From Branchiostoma floridae (Eukaryota > Chordata > Leptocardii > Amphioxiformes > Branchiostomatidae): 58,092 nucleotides of DNA. A program made the position numbers and the translations under genes. Below are positions 11,711 to 24,231 of the stretch, piece by piece. Within the stretch, counting starts at the first letter, position 1. Every line of letters begins with the position of its first letter. The stretch is taken from NCBI RefSeq assembly GCF_000003815.2, contig NC_049990.1, forward strand, positions 22,732,339 through 22,790,430. Reading direction: 5' to 3'. Below the pieces are notes generated by a model. It was not told the origin of the DNA, did not search any database, and saw only the letters and a list, made by a program, of their open reading frames with translations.

Positions 11711-13107
11711 CGAGTTTTGATCAAAGATTTTTCTTTTTGATTCTAAACATGTCTACTAAGTGTATTTCACCTTATAAAAGTGTCAGAACGTGAAAAAAAA
11801 AGTTTTGAAAAAATGCCATTGGTAATGCATTAGACACGATAATTTCGCTCAAAACATAAGATTTAGGCCCTTTTCAGCCGTTCTGCGCTTACTACGAACT
11901 TTGCCATTAAAAATCGAGTTTTGATCAAAGATTTTTCTTTTTGATTCTAAACATGTCTACTAAGTGTATTTCACCTTATAAAAGTGTCAGAACGTGAAAA
12001 AAAAAGTTTTGAAAAAATGCCATTGGTAATGCATTAGACACGGTAATTTCGCTCAAAACATAAGATTTAGGCCCTTTTCAGCCGTTCTGCGCTTACTACG
12101 AACTTTGCCATTAAAAATCGAGTTTTGATCAAAGATTTTTCTTTTTGATTCTAAACATGTCTACTAAGTGTATTTCACCTTATAAAAGTGTCAGAACGTG
12201 AAAAAAAAAGTTTTGAAAAAATGCCATTGGTAATGCATTAGACACGATAATTTCGCTCAAAACATAAGATTTAGGCCCTTTTCAGCCGTTCTGCGCTTAC
12301 TACGAACTTTGCCATTAAAAATCGAGTTTTGATCAAAGATTTTTCTTTTTGATTCTAAACATGTCTACTAAGTGTATTTCACCTTATAAAAGTGTCAGAA
12401 CGTGAAAAAAAAAGTTTTGAAAAAATGCCATTGGTAATGCATTAGACACGATAATTTCGCTCAAAACATAAGATTTAGGCCCTTTTCAGCCGTTCTGCGC
12501 TTACTACGAACTTTGCCATTAAAAATCGAGTTTTGATCAAAGATTTTTCTTTTTGATTCTAAACATGTCTACTAAGTGTATTTCACCTTATAAAAGTGTC
12601 AGAACGTGAAAAAAAAAAGTTTGAAAAAATGCCATTGGTAATGCATTAGACACGATAATTTCGCTCAAAACATAAGATTTAGGCCCTTTTCAGCCGTTCT
12701 GCGCTTACTACGAACTTTGCCATTAAAAATCGAGTTTTGATCAAAGATTTTTCTTTTTGATTCTAAACATGTCTACTAAGTGTATTTCACCTTATAAAAG
12801 TGTCAGAACGTGAAAAAAAAAGTTTTGAAAAAATGCCATTGGTAATGCATTAGACACGATAATTTCGCTCAAAACATAAGATTTAGGCCCTTTTCAGCCG
12901 TTCTGCGCTTACTACGAACTTTGCCATTAAAAATCGAGTTTTGATCAAAGATTTTTCTTTTTGATTCTAAACATGTCTACTAAGTGTATTTCACCTTATA
13001 AAAGTGTCAGAACGTGAAAAAAAAAGTTTTGAAAAAATGCCATTGGTAATGCATTAGACACGATAATTTCGCTCAAAACATAAGATTTAGGCCCTTTTCA
13101 GCCGTTC

Positions 13108-13922
13108 TGCGCTTACTACCAACTTTGCCATTAAAAATCGAGTTTTGATCAAAGATTTTTCTTTTTGATTCTAAACATGTCTACTAAGTGTATTTCACCT
13201 TATAAAAGTGTCAGAACGTGAAAAAAAAAGTTTTGAAAAAATGCCATTGGTAATGCATTAGACACGATAATTTCGCTCAAAACATAAGATTTAGGCCCTT
13301 TTCAGCCGTTCTGCGCTTACTACCAACTTTGCCATTAAAAATCGAGTTTTGATCAAAGATTTTTCTTTTTGATTCTAAACATGTCTACTAAGTGTATTTC
13401 ACCTTATAAAAGTGTCAGAACGTGAAAAAAAAAGTTTTGAAAAAATGCCATTGGTAATGCATTAGACACGATAATTTCGCTCAAAACATAAGATTTAGGC
13501 CCTTTTCAGCCGTTCTGCGCTTACTACCAACTTTGCCATTAAAAATCGAGTTTTGATCAAAGATTTTTCTTTTTGATTCTAAACATGTCTACTAAGTGTA
13601 ATTCACCGTATAAAAGTGTCAGGACATGAAAAAAAAAGTTTCGTAAAAATGCCAATGGTAATGCATTAGACACGATAATTTCGCTCAAAACATAAGATTT
13701 AGGCCCTTTTCAGCCGTTCTGCGCTTTACTACCAACTTTGCCATTAAAAATCGAGTTTTGATCAAAGATTTTTCTTTTTGATTTCTAAACATGTCTACTA
13801 AGTGTATTTCACCTTATAAAAGTGTCAGAACGTGAAAAAAAAAGTTTTGAAAAAATGCCATTGGTAATGCATGCGACACGATAATTTCGCTCAAAACATA
13901 AGATTTAGGCCCTTTTCAGCCG
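13108..13922 (+). repeat. G13C cluster: four consecutive monomers
   Basis: Four adjacent units (starts 13108, 13312, 13516, 13720) all read TACCAAC. The third also has scattered changes (GTAATTCACCG, GGACATG, TTTCGTAAAAATG, CCAATGG) near 13600-13650. The last runs into an N gap. This is a clear local run of one variant. Confidence 0.85.
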
Positions 13923-14055
13923 NNNNNNNNNNNNNNNNNNNNNNNNNNNNNNNNNNNNNNNNNNNNNNNNNNNNNNNNNNNNNNNNNNNNNNNNNNNNNN
14001 NNNNNNNNNNNNNNNNNNNNNNNNNNNNNNNNNNNNNNNNNNNNNNNNNNNNNNN
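13923..14055. other. Assembly gap (133 N)
   Basis: The gap leaves at phase 201 and resumes at phase 125. Unbroken satellite needs 127 bp, six less than the N count, so the array very probably runs straight through. Confidence 0.95.
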
Positions 14056-15524
14056 TTTGAAAAAATGCCCATTGGTAATGCATTAGACACGATAATTTCG
14101 CTCAAAACATAAGATTTAGGGCCCTTTTTCAGCCGTTCTGCGCTTACTACGAAACTTTGCCATTAAAAAATCGAGTTTTGATCAAAGATTTTTCTTTTTG
14201 ATTCTAAACATGTCTACTAAGTGTATTTCCCCTTATAAAAGTGTCAGAACGTGAAAAAAAAAGTTTTGAAAAAATGCCATTGGTAATGCATTAGACACGA
14301 TAATTTCGCTCAAAACATAAGATTTAGGCCCTTTTCAGCCGTTCTGCGCTTATTACGAACTTTGCCATTAAAAATCGAGTTTTGATCAAAGATTTTTCTT
14401 TTTGATTCTAAACATGTCTACTAAGTGTATTTCACCTTATAAAAGTGTCAGAACGTGAAAAAAACAGTTTTGAAAAAATGCCATTGGTAATGCATTAGAC
14501 ACGATAATTTCGCTCAAAACATAAGATTTAGGCCCTTTTCAGCCGTTCTGCGCTTACTACGAACTTTGCCATTAAAAATCGAGTTTTGATCAAAGATTTT
14601 TCTTTTTGATTCTAAACATGTCTACTAAGTGTATTTCACCTTATAAAAGTGTCAGAACGTGAAAAAAAAAGTTTTGAAAAAATGCCATTGGTAATGCATT
14701 AGACACGATAATTTCGCTCAAAACATAAGATTTAGGCCCTTTTCAGCCGTTCTGCGCTTACTACGAACTTTGCCATTAAAAATCGAGTTTTGATCAAAGA
14801 TTTTTCTTTTTGATTCTAAACATGTCTACTAAGTGTATTTCACCTTATAAAAGTGTCAGAACGTGAAAAAAAAAGTTTTGAAAAAATGCCATTGGTAATG
14901 CATTAGACACGATAATTTCGCTCAAAACATAAGATTTAGGCCCTTTTCAGCCGTTCTGCGCTTACTACGAACTTTGCCATTAAAAATCGAGTTTTGATCA
15001 AAGATTTTTCTTTTTGATTCTAAACATGTCTACTAAGTGTATTTCACCTTATAAAAGTGTCAGAACGTGAAAAAAAAAGTTTTGAAAAAATGCCATTGGT
15101 AATGCATTAGACACGATAATTTCGCTCAAAACATAAGATTTAGGCCCTTTTCAGCCGTTCTGCGCTTACTACGAACTTTGCCATTAAAAATCGAGTTTTG
15201 ATCAAAGATTTTTCTTTTTGATTCTAAACATGTCTACTAAGTGTATTTCACCTTATAAAAGTGTCAGAACGTGAAAAAAAAAGTTTTGAAAAAATGCCAT
15301 TGGTAATGCATTAGACACGATAATTTCGCTCAAAACATAAGATTTAGGCCCTTTTCAGCCGTTCTGCGCTTACTACGAACTTTGCCATTAAAAATCGAGT
15401 TTTGATCAAAGATTTTTCTTTTTGATTCTAACATGTCTACTAAGTGTATTTCACCTTATAAAAGTGTCAGAACGTGAAAAAAAAAGTTTTGAAAAAATGC
15501 CATTGGTAATGCTTTAGACACGAT

Positions 15525-15720
15525 AATTTCCCTAATACCAGGAAGACTGGGGGCCCTTTCAGTCGTTCTGCGCTTACTACGAAGTTGGCCCTCAAAATTC
15601 CCCGTTTGGAGCAAAGATTTTTCTTTTTGAATCTAAACATGGCTACGAAGTGTATTTCCCCCTATAAAAGTGTCCGAACGGGAAAAAAAAAGGTTTGAAA
15701 AAAGGCCATTGGCAATGCAT
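15525..15720 (+). repeat. Low-identity satellite stretch before a gap
   Basis: The monomer frame is still readable but many bases differ (TAATACCAGG, AGACTGGGGG, GAAGTTGGCC, CCCCGTTTGG, ATGGCTACG, CGAACGGG, AAAGGCC). Changes are substitutions plus small indels, and consensus sequence resumes near 15720, about 70 bp before an N run. Poor read consensus is the likeliest cause. Confidence 0.7.
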
Positions 15721-15790
15721 TAGACACGATAATTTCGCTCAAAACATAAGATTTAGGCCCTTTTCAGCCGTTCTGCGCTTACTACGAACT

Positions 15791-16285
15791 NNNNNNNNNN
15801 NNNNNNNNNNNNNNNNNNNNNNNNNNNNNNNNNNNNNNNNNNNNNNNNNNNNNNNNNNNNNNNNNNNNNNNNNNNNNNNNNNNNNNNNNNNNNNNNNNNN
15901 NNNNNNNNNNNNNNNNNNNNNNNNNNNNNNNNNNNNNNNNNNNNNNNNNNNNNNNNNNNNNNNNNNNNNNNNNNNNNNNNNNNNNNNNNNNNNNNNNNNN
16001 NNNNNNNNNNNNNNNNNNNNNNNNNNNNNNNNNNNNNNNNNNNNNNNNNNNNNNNNNNNNNNNNNNNNNNNNNNNNNNNNNNNNNNNNNNNNNNNNNNNN
16101 NNNNNNNNNNNNNNNNNNNNNNNNNNNNNNNNNNNNNNNNNNNNNNNNNNNNNNNNNNNNNNNNNNNNNNNNNNNNNNNNNNNNNNNNNNNNNNNNNNNN
16201 NNNNNNNNNNNNNNNNNNNNNNNNNNNNNNNNNNNNNNNNNNNNNNNNNNNNNNNNNNNNNNNNNNNNNNNNNNNNNNNNNNNNN
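15791..16285. other. Assembly gap (495 N)
   Basis: The gap leaves at phase 17 and resumes at phase 100. Satellite continuity needs 82 bp plus two units, 490 in total, five less than the N count. About 2.4 monomers are hidden. Confidence 0.95.
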
Positions 16286-16596
16286 AGTGTCAGAACGTGA
16301 AAAAAAAAGTTTTGAAAAAATGCCATTGGTAATGCATTAGACACGATAATTTCGCTCAAAACATAAGATTTAGGCCCTTCTCAGCCGTTCTGCGCTTACT
16401 ACGAACTTTGCCATTAAAAGTCGAGTTTGATCAAAGATTTTTCTTTTTGATTCTAAACATGGTCTACTAAGTGTATTTCACCTTATAAAAGTGTCAGAGA
16501 CGCTGAAAAAAAAAGTTTTGAAAAAATGCCATTGGTAATGCATTAGACACGATATTTTCGCTCAAAACATAAGATTTAGGCCCTTTTCAGCCGTTC

Positions 16597-17208
16597 TGCG
16601 CTTACTACGAACTTTGCCATTAAAAATCGAGTTTTGATCAAAGATTTTTCTTTTTGATTCTAAACATGTCTACTAAGTGTATTTCACCTTATAAAAGTGT
16701 CAGAACGTGAAAAAAAAAGTTTTGAAAAAATGCCATTGGTAATGCATTAGACACGAAAATTTCGCTCAAAACATAAGATTTAGGCCCTTTTCAGCCGTTC
16801 TGCGCTTACTACGAACTTTGCCATTTAAAATAGAGTTTTGATCAAAGATTTTTCTTTTTGATTCTAAACATGTCTACTAAGTGTATTTCACCTTATAAAA
16901 GTGTCAGAACGTGAAAAAAAAAGTTTTGAAAAAATGCCATTGGTAATGCATTAGACACGAAAATTTCGCTCAAAACATAAGATTTAGGCCCTTTTCAGCC
17001 GTTCTGCGCTTACTACGAACTTTGCCATTTAAAATAGAGTTTTGATCAAAGATTTTTCTTTTTGATTCTAAACATGTCTACTAAGTGTATTTCACCTTAT
17101 AAAAGTGTCAGAACGTGAAAAAAAAAGTTTTGAAAAAATGCCATTGGTAATGCATTAGACACGATAATTTCGCTCAAAACATAAGATTTAGGCCCTTTTC
17201 AGCCGTTC
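16597..17208 (+). repeat. Out-of-register single-unit duplication
   Basis: Three adjacent monomers carry two marker sets in staggered order. ACGAAAATTTCG (phase 156-168) is in the first and second; CCATTTAAAATAGAG (phase 21-35) is in the second and third. The third returns to ACGATAAT. This is what one duplication of a 204-bp segment with its breakpoint between phase 36 and 155 would leave, a direct trace of unequal exchange. Confidence 0.8.
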
Positions 17209-19285
17209 TGCGCTTACTACGAACTTTGCCATTAAAAATCGAGTTTTGATCAAAGATTTTTCTTTTTGATTCTAAACATGTCTACTAAGTGTATTTCACC
17301 TTATAAAAGTGTCAGAACGTGAAAAAAAAAGTTTTGAAAAAATGCCATTGGTAATGCATTAGACACGATAATTTCGCTCAAAACATAAGATTTAGGCCCT
17401 TTTCAGCCGTTCTGCGCTTACTACCAACTTTGCCATTAAAAATCGAGTTTTGATCAAAGATTTTTCTTTTTGATTCTAAACATGTCTACTAAGTGTATTT
17501 CACCTTATAAAAGTGTCAGAACGTGAAAAAAAAAGTTTTGAAAAAATGCCATTGGTAATGCATTAGACACGATAATTTCGCTCAAAACATAAGATTTAGG
17601 CCCTTTTCAGCCGTTCTGCGCTTACTACGAACTTTGCCATTAGAAATCGAGTTTTGATCAAAGATTTTTCTTTTTGATTCTAAACATGTCTACTAAGTGT
17701 ATTTCACCTTATAAAAGTGTCAGAACGTGAAAAAAAAAGTTTTGAAAAAATGCCATTTGGGTAATGCATTAGACACGATAATTTCGCTCAAAACATAAGA
17801 TTTAGGCCCTTTTCAGCCGTTCTGCGCTTACTACGAACTTTGCCATTAAAAATCGAGTTTTGATCAAAGATTTTTCTTTTTGATTCTAAACATGTCTACT
17901 AAGTGTATTTCACCTTATAAAAGTGTCAGAACGTGAAAAAAAAAGTTTTGAAAAAAAATGCCATTGGTAATGCATTAGACACGATAATTTCGCTCAAAAC
18001 ATAAGATTTAGGCCCTTTTCAGCCGTTCTGCGCTTACTACGAACTTTGCCATTAAAAATCGAGTTTTGATCAAAGATTTTTCTTTTTGATTCTAAACATG
18101 TCTACTAAGTGTATTTCACCTTATAAAAGTGTCAGAACGTGAAAAAAAAAGTTTTGAAAAAATGCCATTGGTAATGCATTAGACACGATAATTTCGCTCA
18201 AAACATAAGATTTAGGCCCTTTTCAGCCGTTCTGCGCTTACTACGAACTTTGCCATTAAAAATCGAGTTTTGATCAAAGATTTTTCTTTTTGATTCTAAA
18301 CATGTCTACTAAGTGTATTTCACCTTATAAAAGTGTCAGAACGTGAAAAAAAAAGGTTTGAAAAAATGCCATTGGTAATGCATTAGACACGATAATTTCG
18401 CTCAAAACATAAGATTTAGGCCCTTTTCAGCCGTTCTGCGCTTACTACGAACTTTGCCATTAAAATACGAGTTTTGATCAAAGATTTTTCTTTTTGATTC
18501 TAAACATGTCTACTAAGTGTATTTCCCCTTATAAAAGTGTCAGAACGTGAAAAAAAAAGTTTTGAAAAAATGCCATTGGTAATGCATTAGACACGATAAT
18601 TTCGCTCAAAACATAAGATTTAGGCCCTTTTCAGCCGTTCTGCGCTTACTACGAACTTTGCCATTAAAAATCGAGTTTTGATCAAAGATTTTTCTTTTTG
18701 ATTCTAAACATGTCTACTAAGTGTATTTCACCTTATAAAAGTGTCAGAACGTGAAAAAAAAAAGTTTTGAAAAAATGCCATTGGTAATGCATTAGACACG
18801 ATAATTTCGCTCAAAACATAAGATTTAGGCCCTTTTCAGCCGTTCTGCGCTTACTACGAACTTTGCCATTAAAAATCGAGTTTTGATCAAAGATTTTTCT
18901 TTTTGATTCTAAACATGTCTACTAAGTGTATTTCACCTTATAAAAGTGTCAGAACGTGAAAAAAAAAGTTTTGAAAAAATGCCATTGGTAATGCATTAGA
19001 CACGATAATTTCGCTCAAAACATAAGATTTAGGCCCTTTTCAGCCGTTCTGCGCTAACTACGAACTTTGCCATTAAAAATCGAGTTTTGATCAAAGATTT
19101 TTCTTTTTGATTCTAAACATGTCTACTAAGTGTATTTCACCTTATAAAAGTGTCAGAACGTGAAAAAAAAAGTTTTGAAAAAATGCCATTGGTAATGCAT
19201 TAGACACGGTAATTTCGCTCAAAACATAAGATTTAGGCCCTTTTCAGCCGTTCTGCGCTTACTACGAACTTTGCCATTAAAAATC

Positions 19286-19505
19286 GAGTTGTTCATCAAA
19301 GATTTTTCTTTTTGATTCTAAACACTGTCTACTAAGTGTATTTCACCTGTACTAAAAGTGTCAGAACGTGAAAAAAAAAGTACGTTTTGAAAAAATGCCA
19401 TTGGTAATGCATTAGACACGATAATTTCGCTCAAAACATAAGATTTACGGCCCCTTTTCAGCCGTTCTGCGCTTACTACGAACTTTGCCATTAAAAATCG
19501 ACTTT
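19286..19505 (+). repeat. Insertion-rich monomer
   Basis: Single- and two-base insertions are sprinkled through one monomer (GTTCATC, AACACTGTC, CACCTGTACTAAAAG, AAGTACGTTTT, TTACGGCC) while neighbouring units are clean. The pattern resembles uncorrected long-read sequence. It produces a spurious 64-codon open stretch on the minus strand. Confidence 0.8.
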
Positions 19506-20821
19506 TGATCAAAGATTTTTCTTTTTGATTCTAAACATGTCTACTAAGTGTATTTCACCTTATAAAAGTGTCAGAACGTGAAAAAAAAGTTTTGAAAAAA
19601 TGCCATTGGTAATGCATTAGACACGATAATTTCGCTCAAAACATAAGATTTAGGCCCTTTTCAGCCGTTCTGCGCTTACTACGAACTTTGCCATTAAAAA
19701 TCGAGTTTTGATCAAAGATTTTTCTTTTTGATTCTAAACATGTCTACTAAGTGTATTTCACCTTATAAAAGTGTCAGAACGTGAAAAAAAAAGTTTTGAA
19801 AAAATGCCATTGGTAATGCATTAGACACGATAATTTCGCTCAAAACATAAGATTTAGGCCCTTTTCAGCCGTTCTGCGCTTACTACGAACTTTGCCATTA
19901 AAAATCGAGTTTTGATCAAAGATTTTTCTTTTTGATTCTAAACATGTCTACTAAGTGTATTTCACCTTATAAAAGTGTCAGAACGTGAAAAAAAAGTTTT
20001 GAAAAAATGCCATTGGTAATGCATTAGACACGATAATTTCGCTCAAAACATAAGATTTAGGCCCTTTTCAGCCGTTCTGCGCTTACTACGAACTTTGCCA
20101 TTAAAAATCGAGTTTTGATCAAAGATTTTTCTTTTTGATTCTAAACATGTCTACTAAGTGTATTTCACCTTATAAAAGTGTCAGAACGTGAAAAAAAAAG
20201 TTTTGAAAAAATGCCATTGGTAATGCATTAGACACGGTAATTTCGCTCAAAACATAAGATTTAGGCCCTTTTCAGCCGTTCTGCGCTTACTACGAACTTT
20301 GCCATTAAAAATCGAGTTTTGATCAAAGATTTTTCTTTTTGATTCTAAACATGTCTACTAAGTGTATTTCACCTTATAAAAGTGTCAGAACGTGAAAAAA
20401 AAGGTTTTGAAAAAATGCCATTGGTAATGCATTAGACACGATAATTTCGCTCAAAACATAAGATTTAGGCCCCTTTTCAGCCGTTCTGCGCTTACTACGA
20501 AACTTTGCCATTAAAAATCGAGTTTTGATCAGAAGATTTTTCTTTTTGATTCTAAACATGTCTACTAAGTGTATTTCACCTTATAAAAGTGTCAGAACGT
20601 GAAAAAAAAAGTTTTGAAAAAATGCCATTGGTAATGCATTAGACACGATAATTTCGCTCAAAACATAAGATTTAGGCCCTTTTCAGCCGTTCTGCGCTTA
20701 CTACGAACTTTGCCATTAAAAATCGAGTTTTGATCAAAGATTTTTCTTTTAGATTCTAAACATGTCTACTAAGTGTATTTCACCTTATAAAAGTGTCAGA
20801 ACGTGAAAAAAAAAAGTTTTG

Positions 20822-21667
20822 NNNNNNNNNNNNNNNNNNNNNNNNNNNNNNNNNNNNNNNNNNNNNNNNNNNNNNNNNNNNNNNNNNNNNNNNNNNNNNN
20901 NNNNNNNNNNNNNNNNNNNNNNNNNNNNNNNNNNNNNNNNNNNNNNNNNNNNNNNNNNNNNNNNNNNNNNNNNNNNNNNNNNNNNNNNNNNNNNNNNNNN
21001 NNNNNNNNNNNNNNNNNNNNNNNNNNNNNNNNNNNNNNNNNNNNNNNNNNNNNNNNNNNNNNNNNNNNNNNNNNNNNNNNNNNNNNNNNNNNNNNNNNNN
21101 NNNNNNNNNNNNNNNNNNNNNNNNNNNNNNNNNNNNNNNNNNNNNNNNNNNNNNNNNNNNNNNNNNNNNNNNNNNNNNNNNNNNNNNNNNNNNNNNNNNN
21201 NNNNNNNNNNNNNNNNNNNNNNNNNNNNNNNNNNNNNNNNNNNNNNNNNNNNNNNNNNNNNNNNNNNNNNNNNNNNNNNNNNNNNNNNNNNNNNNNNNNN
21301 NNNNNNNNNNNNNNNNNNNNNNNNNNNNNNNNNNNNNNNNNNNNNNNNNNNNNNNNNNNNNNNNNNNNNNNNNNNNNNNNNNNNNNNNNNNNNNNNNNNN
21401 NNNNNNNNNNNNNNNNNNNNNNNNNNNNNNNNNNNNNNNNNNNNNNNNNNNNNNNNNNNNNNNNNNNNNNNNNNNNNNNNNNNNNNNNNNNNNNNNNNNN
21501 NNNNNNNNNNNNNNNNNNNNNNNNNNNNNNNNNNNNNNNNNNNNNNNNNNNNNNNNNNNNNNNNNNNNNNNNNNNNNNNNNNNNNNNNNNNNNNNNNNNN
21601 NNNNNNNNNNNNNNNNNNNNNNNNNNNNNNNNNNNNNNNNNNNNNNNNNNNNNNNNNNNNNNNNNNN
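20822..21667. other. Assembly gap (846 N)
   Basis: The gap leaves at phase 128 and resumes at about phase 116. Continuity needs 191 bp plus three units, 803 in total; the N count is 43 longer (5%). The sequence after the gap is rich in insertions, so a length estimate from raw reads would run long. Confidence 0.9.
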
Positions 21668-21975
21668 AAAAAAAGTTAGTTTTGAAATGCCATTGGTAAT
21701 GCTATTAGATCACGATAATTTCGCTTCGCATCATAAGATTTAGGCCCTTGTCAGCCTTTTCTGCGCTTACTACGTATTACTGCCAACTTTACCATTGAGT
21801 TTCTGAGTCAAAGATCAATAGATTTTTCTTTTTGATACTAAACATGTCTAACTGAAGTTTATTTTACCTTATAGATGTGTCAGAACGTGAAAAAAAAGGT
21901 TTTGAAAAAATGCCCATTGGGTAACTGCATCTTAGACATCGATAATTTCGCTCAAAACATAAGATTATAGCGCCC
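21668..21975 (+). repeat. Insertion-rich satellite after a gap
   Basis: About 1.5 monomers carry many extra bases and changes (AGTTAGTTTT, GCTATTAGATC, TTCGCATCAT, TACGTATTACTGCC, TCTAACTGAAG, GGGTAACTGCATC). The repeat frame is still clear and clean sequence resumes near 21975. It is best read as raw-read quality sequence, not a new element. Confidence 0.8.
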
Positions 21976-23416
21976 TTTTCAGCCGTTCTGCGCTTACTAC
22001 GAACTTTGCCATTAAAAATCGAGTTTTGATCAAAGATTTTTCTTTTTGATTCTAAACATGTCTACTAAGTGTATTTCACCTTATAAAAGTGTCAGAACGT
22101 GAAAAAAAAAGTTTTGAAAAAATGCCATTGGTAATGCATTAGACACGGTAATTTCGCTCAAAACATAAGATTTAGGCCCTTTTCAGCCGTTCTGCGCTTA
22201 CTACGAACTTTGCCATTAAAACTCGAGTTTTGATCAAAGATTTTTCTTTTTGATTCTAAACATGTCTACTAAGTGTATTTCACCTTATAAAAGTGTCAGA
22301 ACGTGAAAAAAAAAGTTTTGAAAAAATGCCATTGGTAATGCATTAGACACGATAATTTCGCTCAAAACATAAGATTTAGGCCCTTTTCAGCCGTTCTGCG
22401 CTTACTACGAACTTTGCCATTAAAAATCGAGTTTTGATCAAAGATTTTTCTTTTTGATTCTAAACATGTCTACTAAGTGTATTTCACCTTATAAAAGTGT
22501 CAGAACGTGAAAAAAAAAGTTTTGAAAAAATGCCATTGGTAATGCATTAGACACGATAATTTCGCTCAAAACATAAGATTTAGGCCCTTTTCAGCCGTTC
22601 TGCGCTTACTACGAACTTTGCCATTAAAAATCGAGTTTTGATCAAAGATTTTTCTTTTTGATTCTAAACATGTCTACTAAGTGTATTTCACCTTATAAAA
22701 GTGTCAGAACGTGAAAAAAAAAGTTTTGAAAAAATGCCATTGGTAATGCATTAGACACGATAATTTCGCTCAAAACATAAGATTTAGGCCCTTTTCAGCC
22801 GTTCTGCGCTTACTACGAACTTTGCCATTAAAAATCGAGTTTTGATCAAAGATTTTTCTTTTTGATTCTAAACATGTCTACTAAGTGTATTTCACCTTAT
22901 AAAAGTGTCAGAACGTGAAAAAAAAAGTTTTGAAAAAATGCCATTGGTAATGCATTAGACACGATAATTTCGCTCAAAACATAAGATTTAGGCCCTTTTC
23001 AGCCGTTCTGCGCTTACTACGAACTTTGCCATTAAAAATCGAGTTTTGATCAAAGATTTTTCTTTTTGATTCTAAACATGTCTACTAAGTGTATTTCACC
23101 TTATAAAAGTGTCAGAACGTGAAAAAAAAAGTTCTGAAAAAATGCCATTGGTAATGCATTAGACACGATAATTTCGCTCAGAACATAAGATTTAGGCCCT
23201 TTTCAGCCGTTCTGCGCTTACTACGAACTTTGCCATTAAAAATCGAGTTTTGATCAAAGATTTTTCTTTTTGATTCTAAACATGTCTACTAAGTGTATTT
23301 CACCTTATAAAAGTGTCAGAACGTGAAAAAAAAAGTTTTGAAAAAATGCCATTGGTAATGCATTAGACACGATAATTTCGCTCAAAACATAAGATTTAGG
23401 CCCTTTTCAGCCGTTC

Positions 23417-23823
23417 TGCGCTTACTACGAACTTTGCCATTAAAAATCGAGTTTTGATCAAAGATTTTTCATTTTGATTCTAAACATGTCTACTAAGTGT
23501 ATTTCACCTTATAAAAGTGTCAGAACGTGAAAAAAAAAAGTTTTGAAAAAATGCCATTGGTAATGCATTAGACACGATAATTTCGCTCAAAACATAAGAT
23601 TTAGGCCCTTTTCAGCCGTTCTGCGCTTACTACGAACTTTGCCATTAAAAATCGAGTTTTGATCAAAGATTTCATTTTGATTCTAAACATGTCTACTAAG
23701 TGTATTTCACCTTATAAAAGTGTCAGAACGTGAAAAAAAAAGTTTTGAAAAAATGCCATTGGTAATGCATTAGACACGGTAATTTCGCTCAAAACATAAG
23801 ATTTAGGCCCTTTTCAGCCGTTC
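23417..23823 (+). repeat. Adjacent pair sharing T55A, second with a 2-bp deletion
   Basis: The first unit reads GATTTTTCATTTTG at phase 47-60 and the second GATTTCATTTTG, the same substitution plus loss of two T residues. The second unit is 202 bp long. A duplication followed by a small deletion explains the pair. Confidence 0.75.
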
Positions 23824-24231
23824 TGCGCTTACTACGAACTTTGCCATTAAAAATCGAGTTTTGATCAAAGATTTTTCTTTTTGATTCTAAACATGTCTAC
23901 TAAGTGTATTTCACCTTATAAAAGTGTCAGAACGTGAAAAAAAAAGTTTTGAAAAAATGCCATTGGTAATGCATTAGACACGGTAATTTCGCTCAAAACA
24001 TAAGATTTAGGCCCTTTTCAGCCGTCCTGCGCTTACTACGAACTTTGCCATTAAAAATCGAGTTTTGATCAAAGATTTTTCTTTTTGATTCTAAACATGT
24101 CTACTAAGTGTATTTCACCTTATAAAAGTGTCAGAACGTGAAAAAAAAAGTTTTGAAAAAATGCCATTGGTAATGCATTAGACACGATAATTTCGCTCAA
24201 AACATAAGATTTAGGCCCTTTTCAGCCGTTC

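Noticed and set aside
19318-19512. Open frames of 61-83 codons without N on the minus strand (also 20374-20559 and 56219-56470)
   Set aside because: They arise from local insertions that shift frame past the usual stops, lie in error-rich stretches, and resemble no protein I know.
21668-21975. Possible novel element after the 846-N gap
   Set aside because: Base by base it aligns to the monomer with many small insertions, so it is degraded or poorly sequenced satellite.
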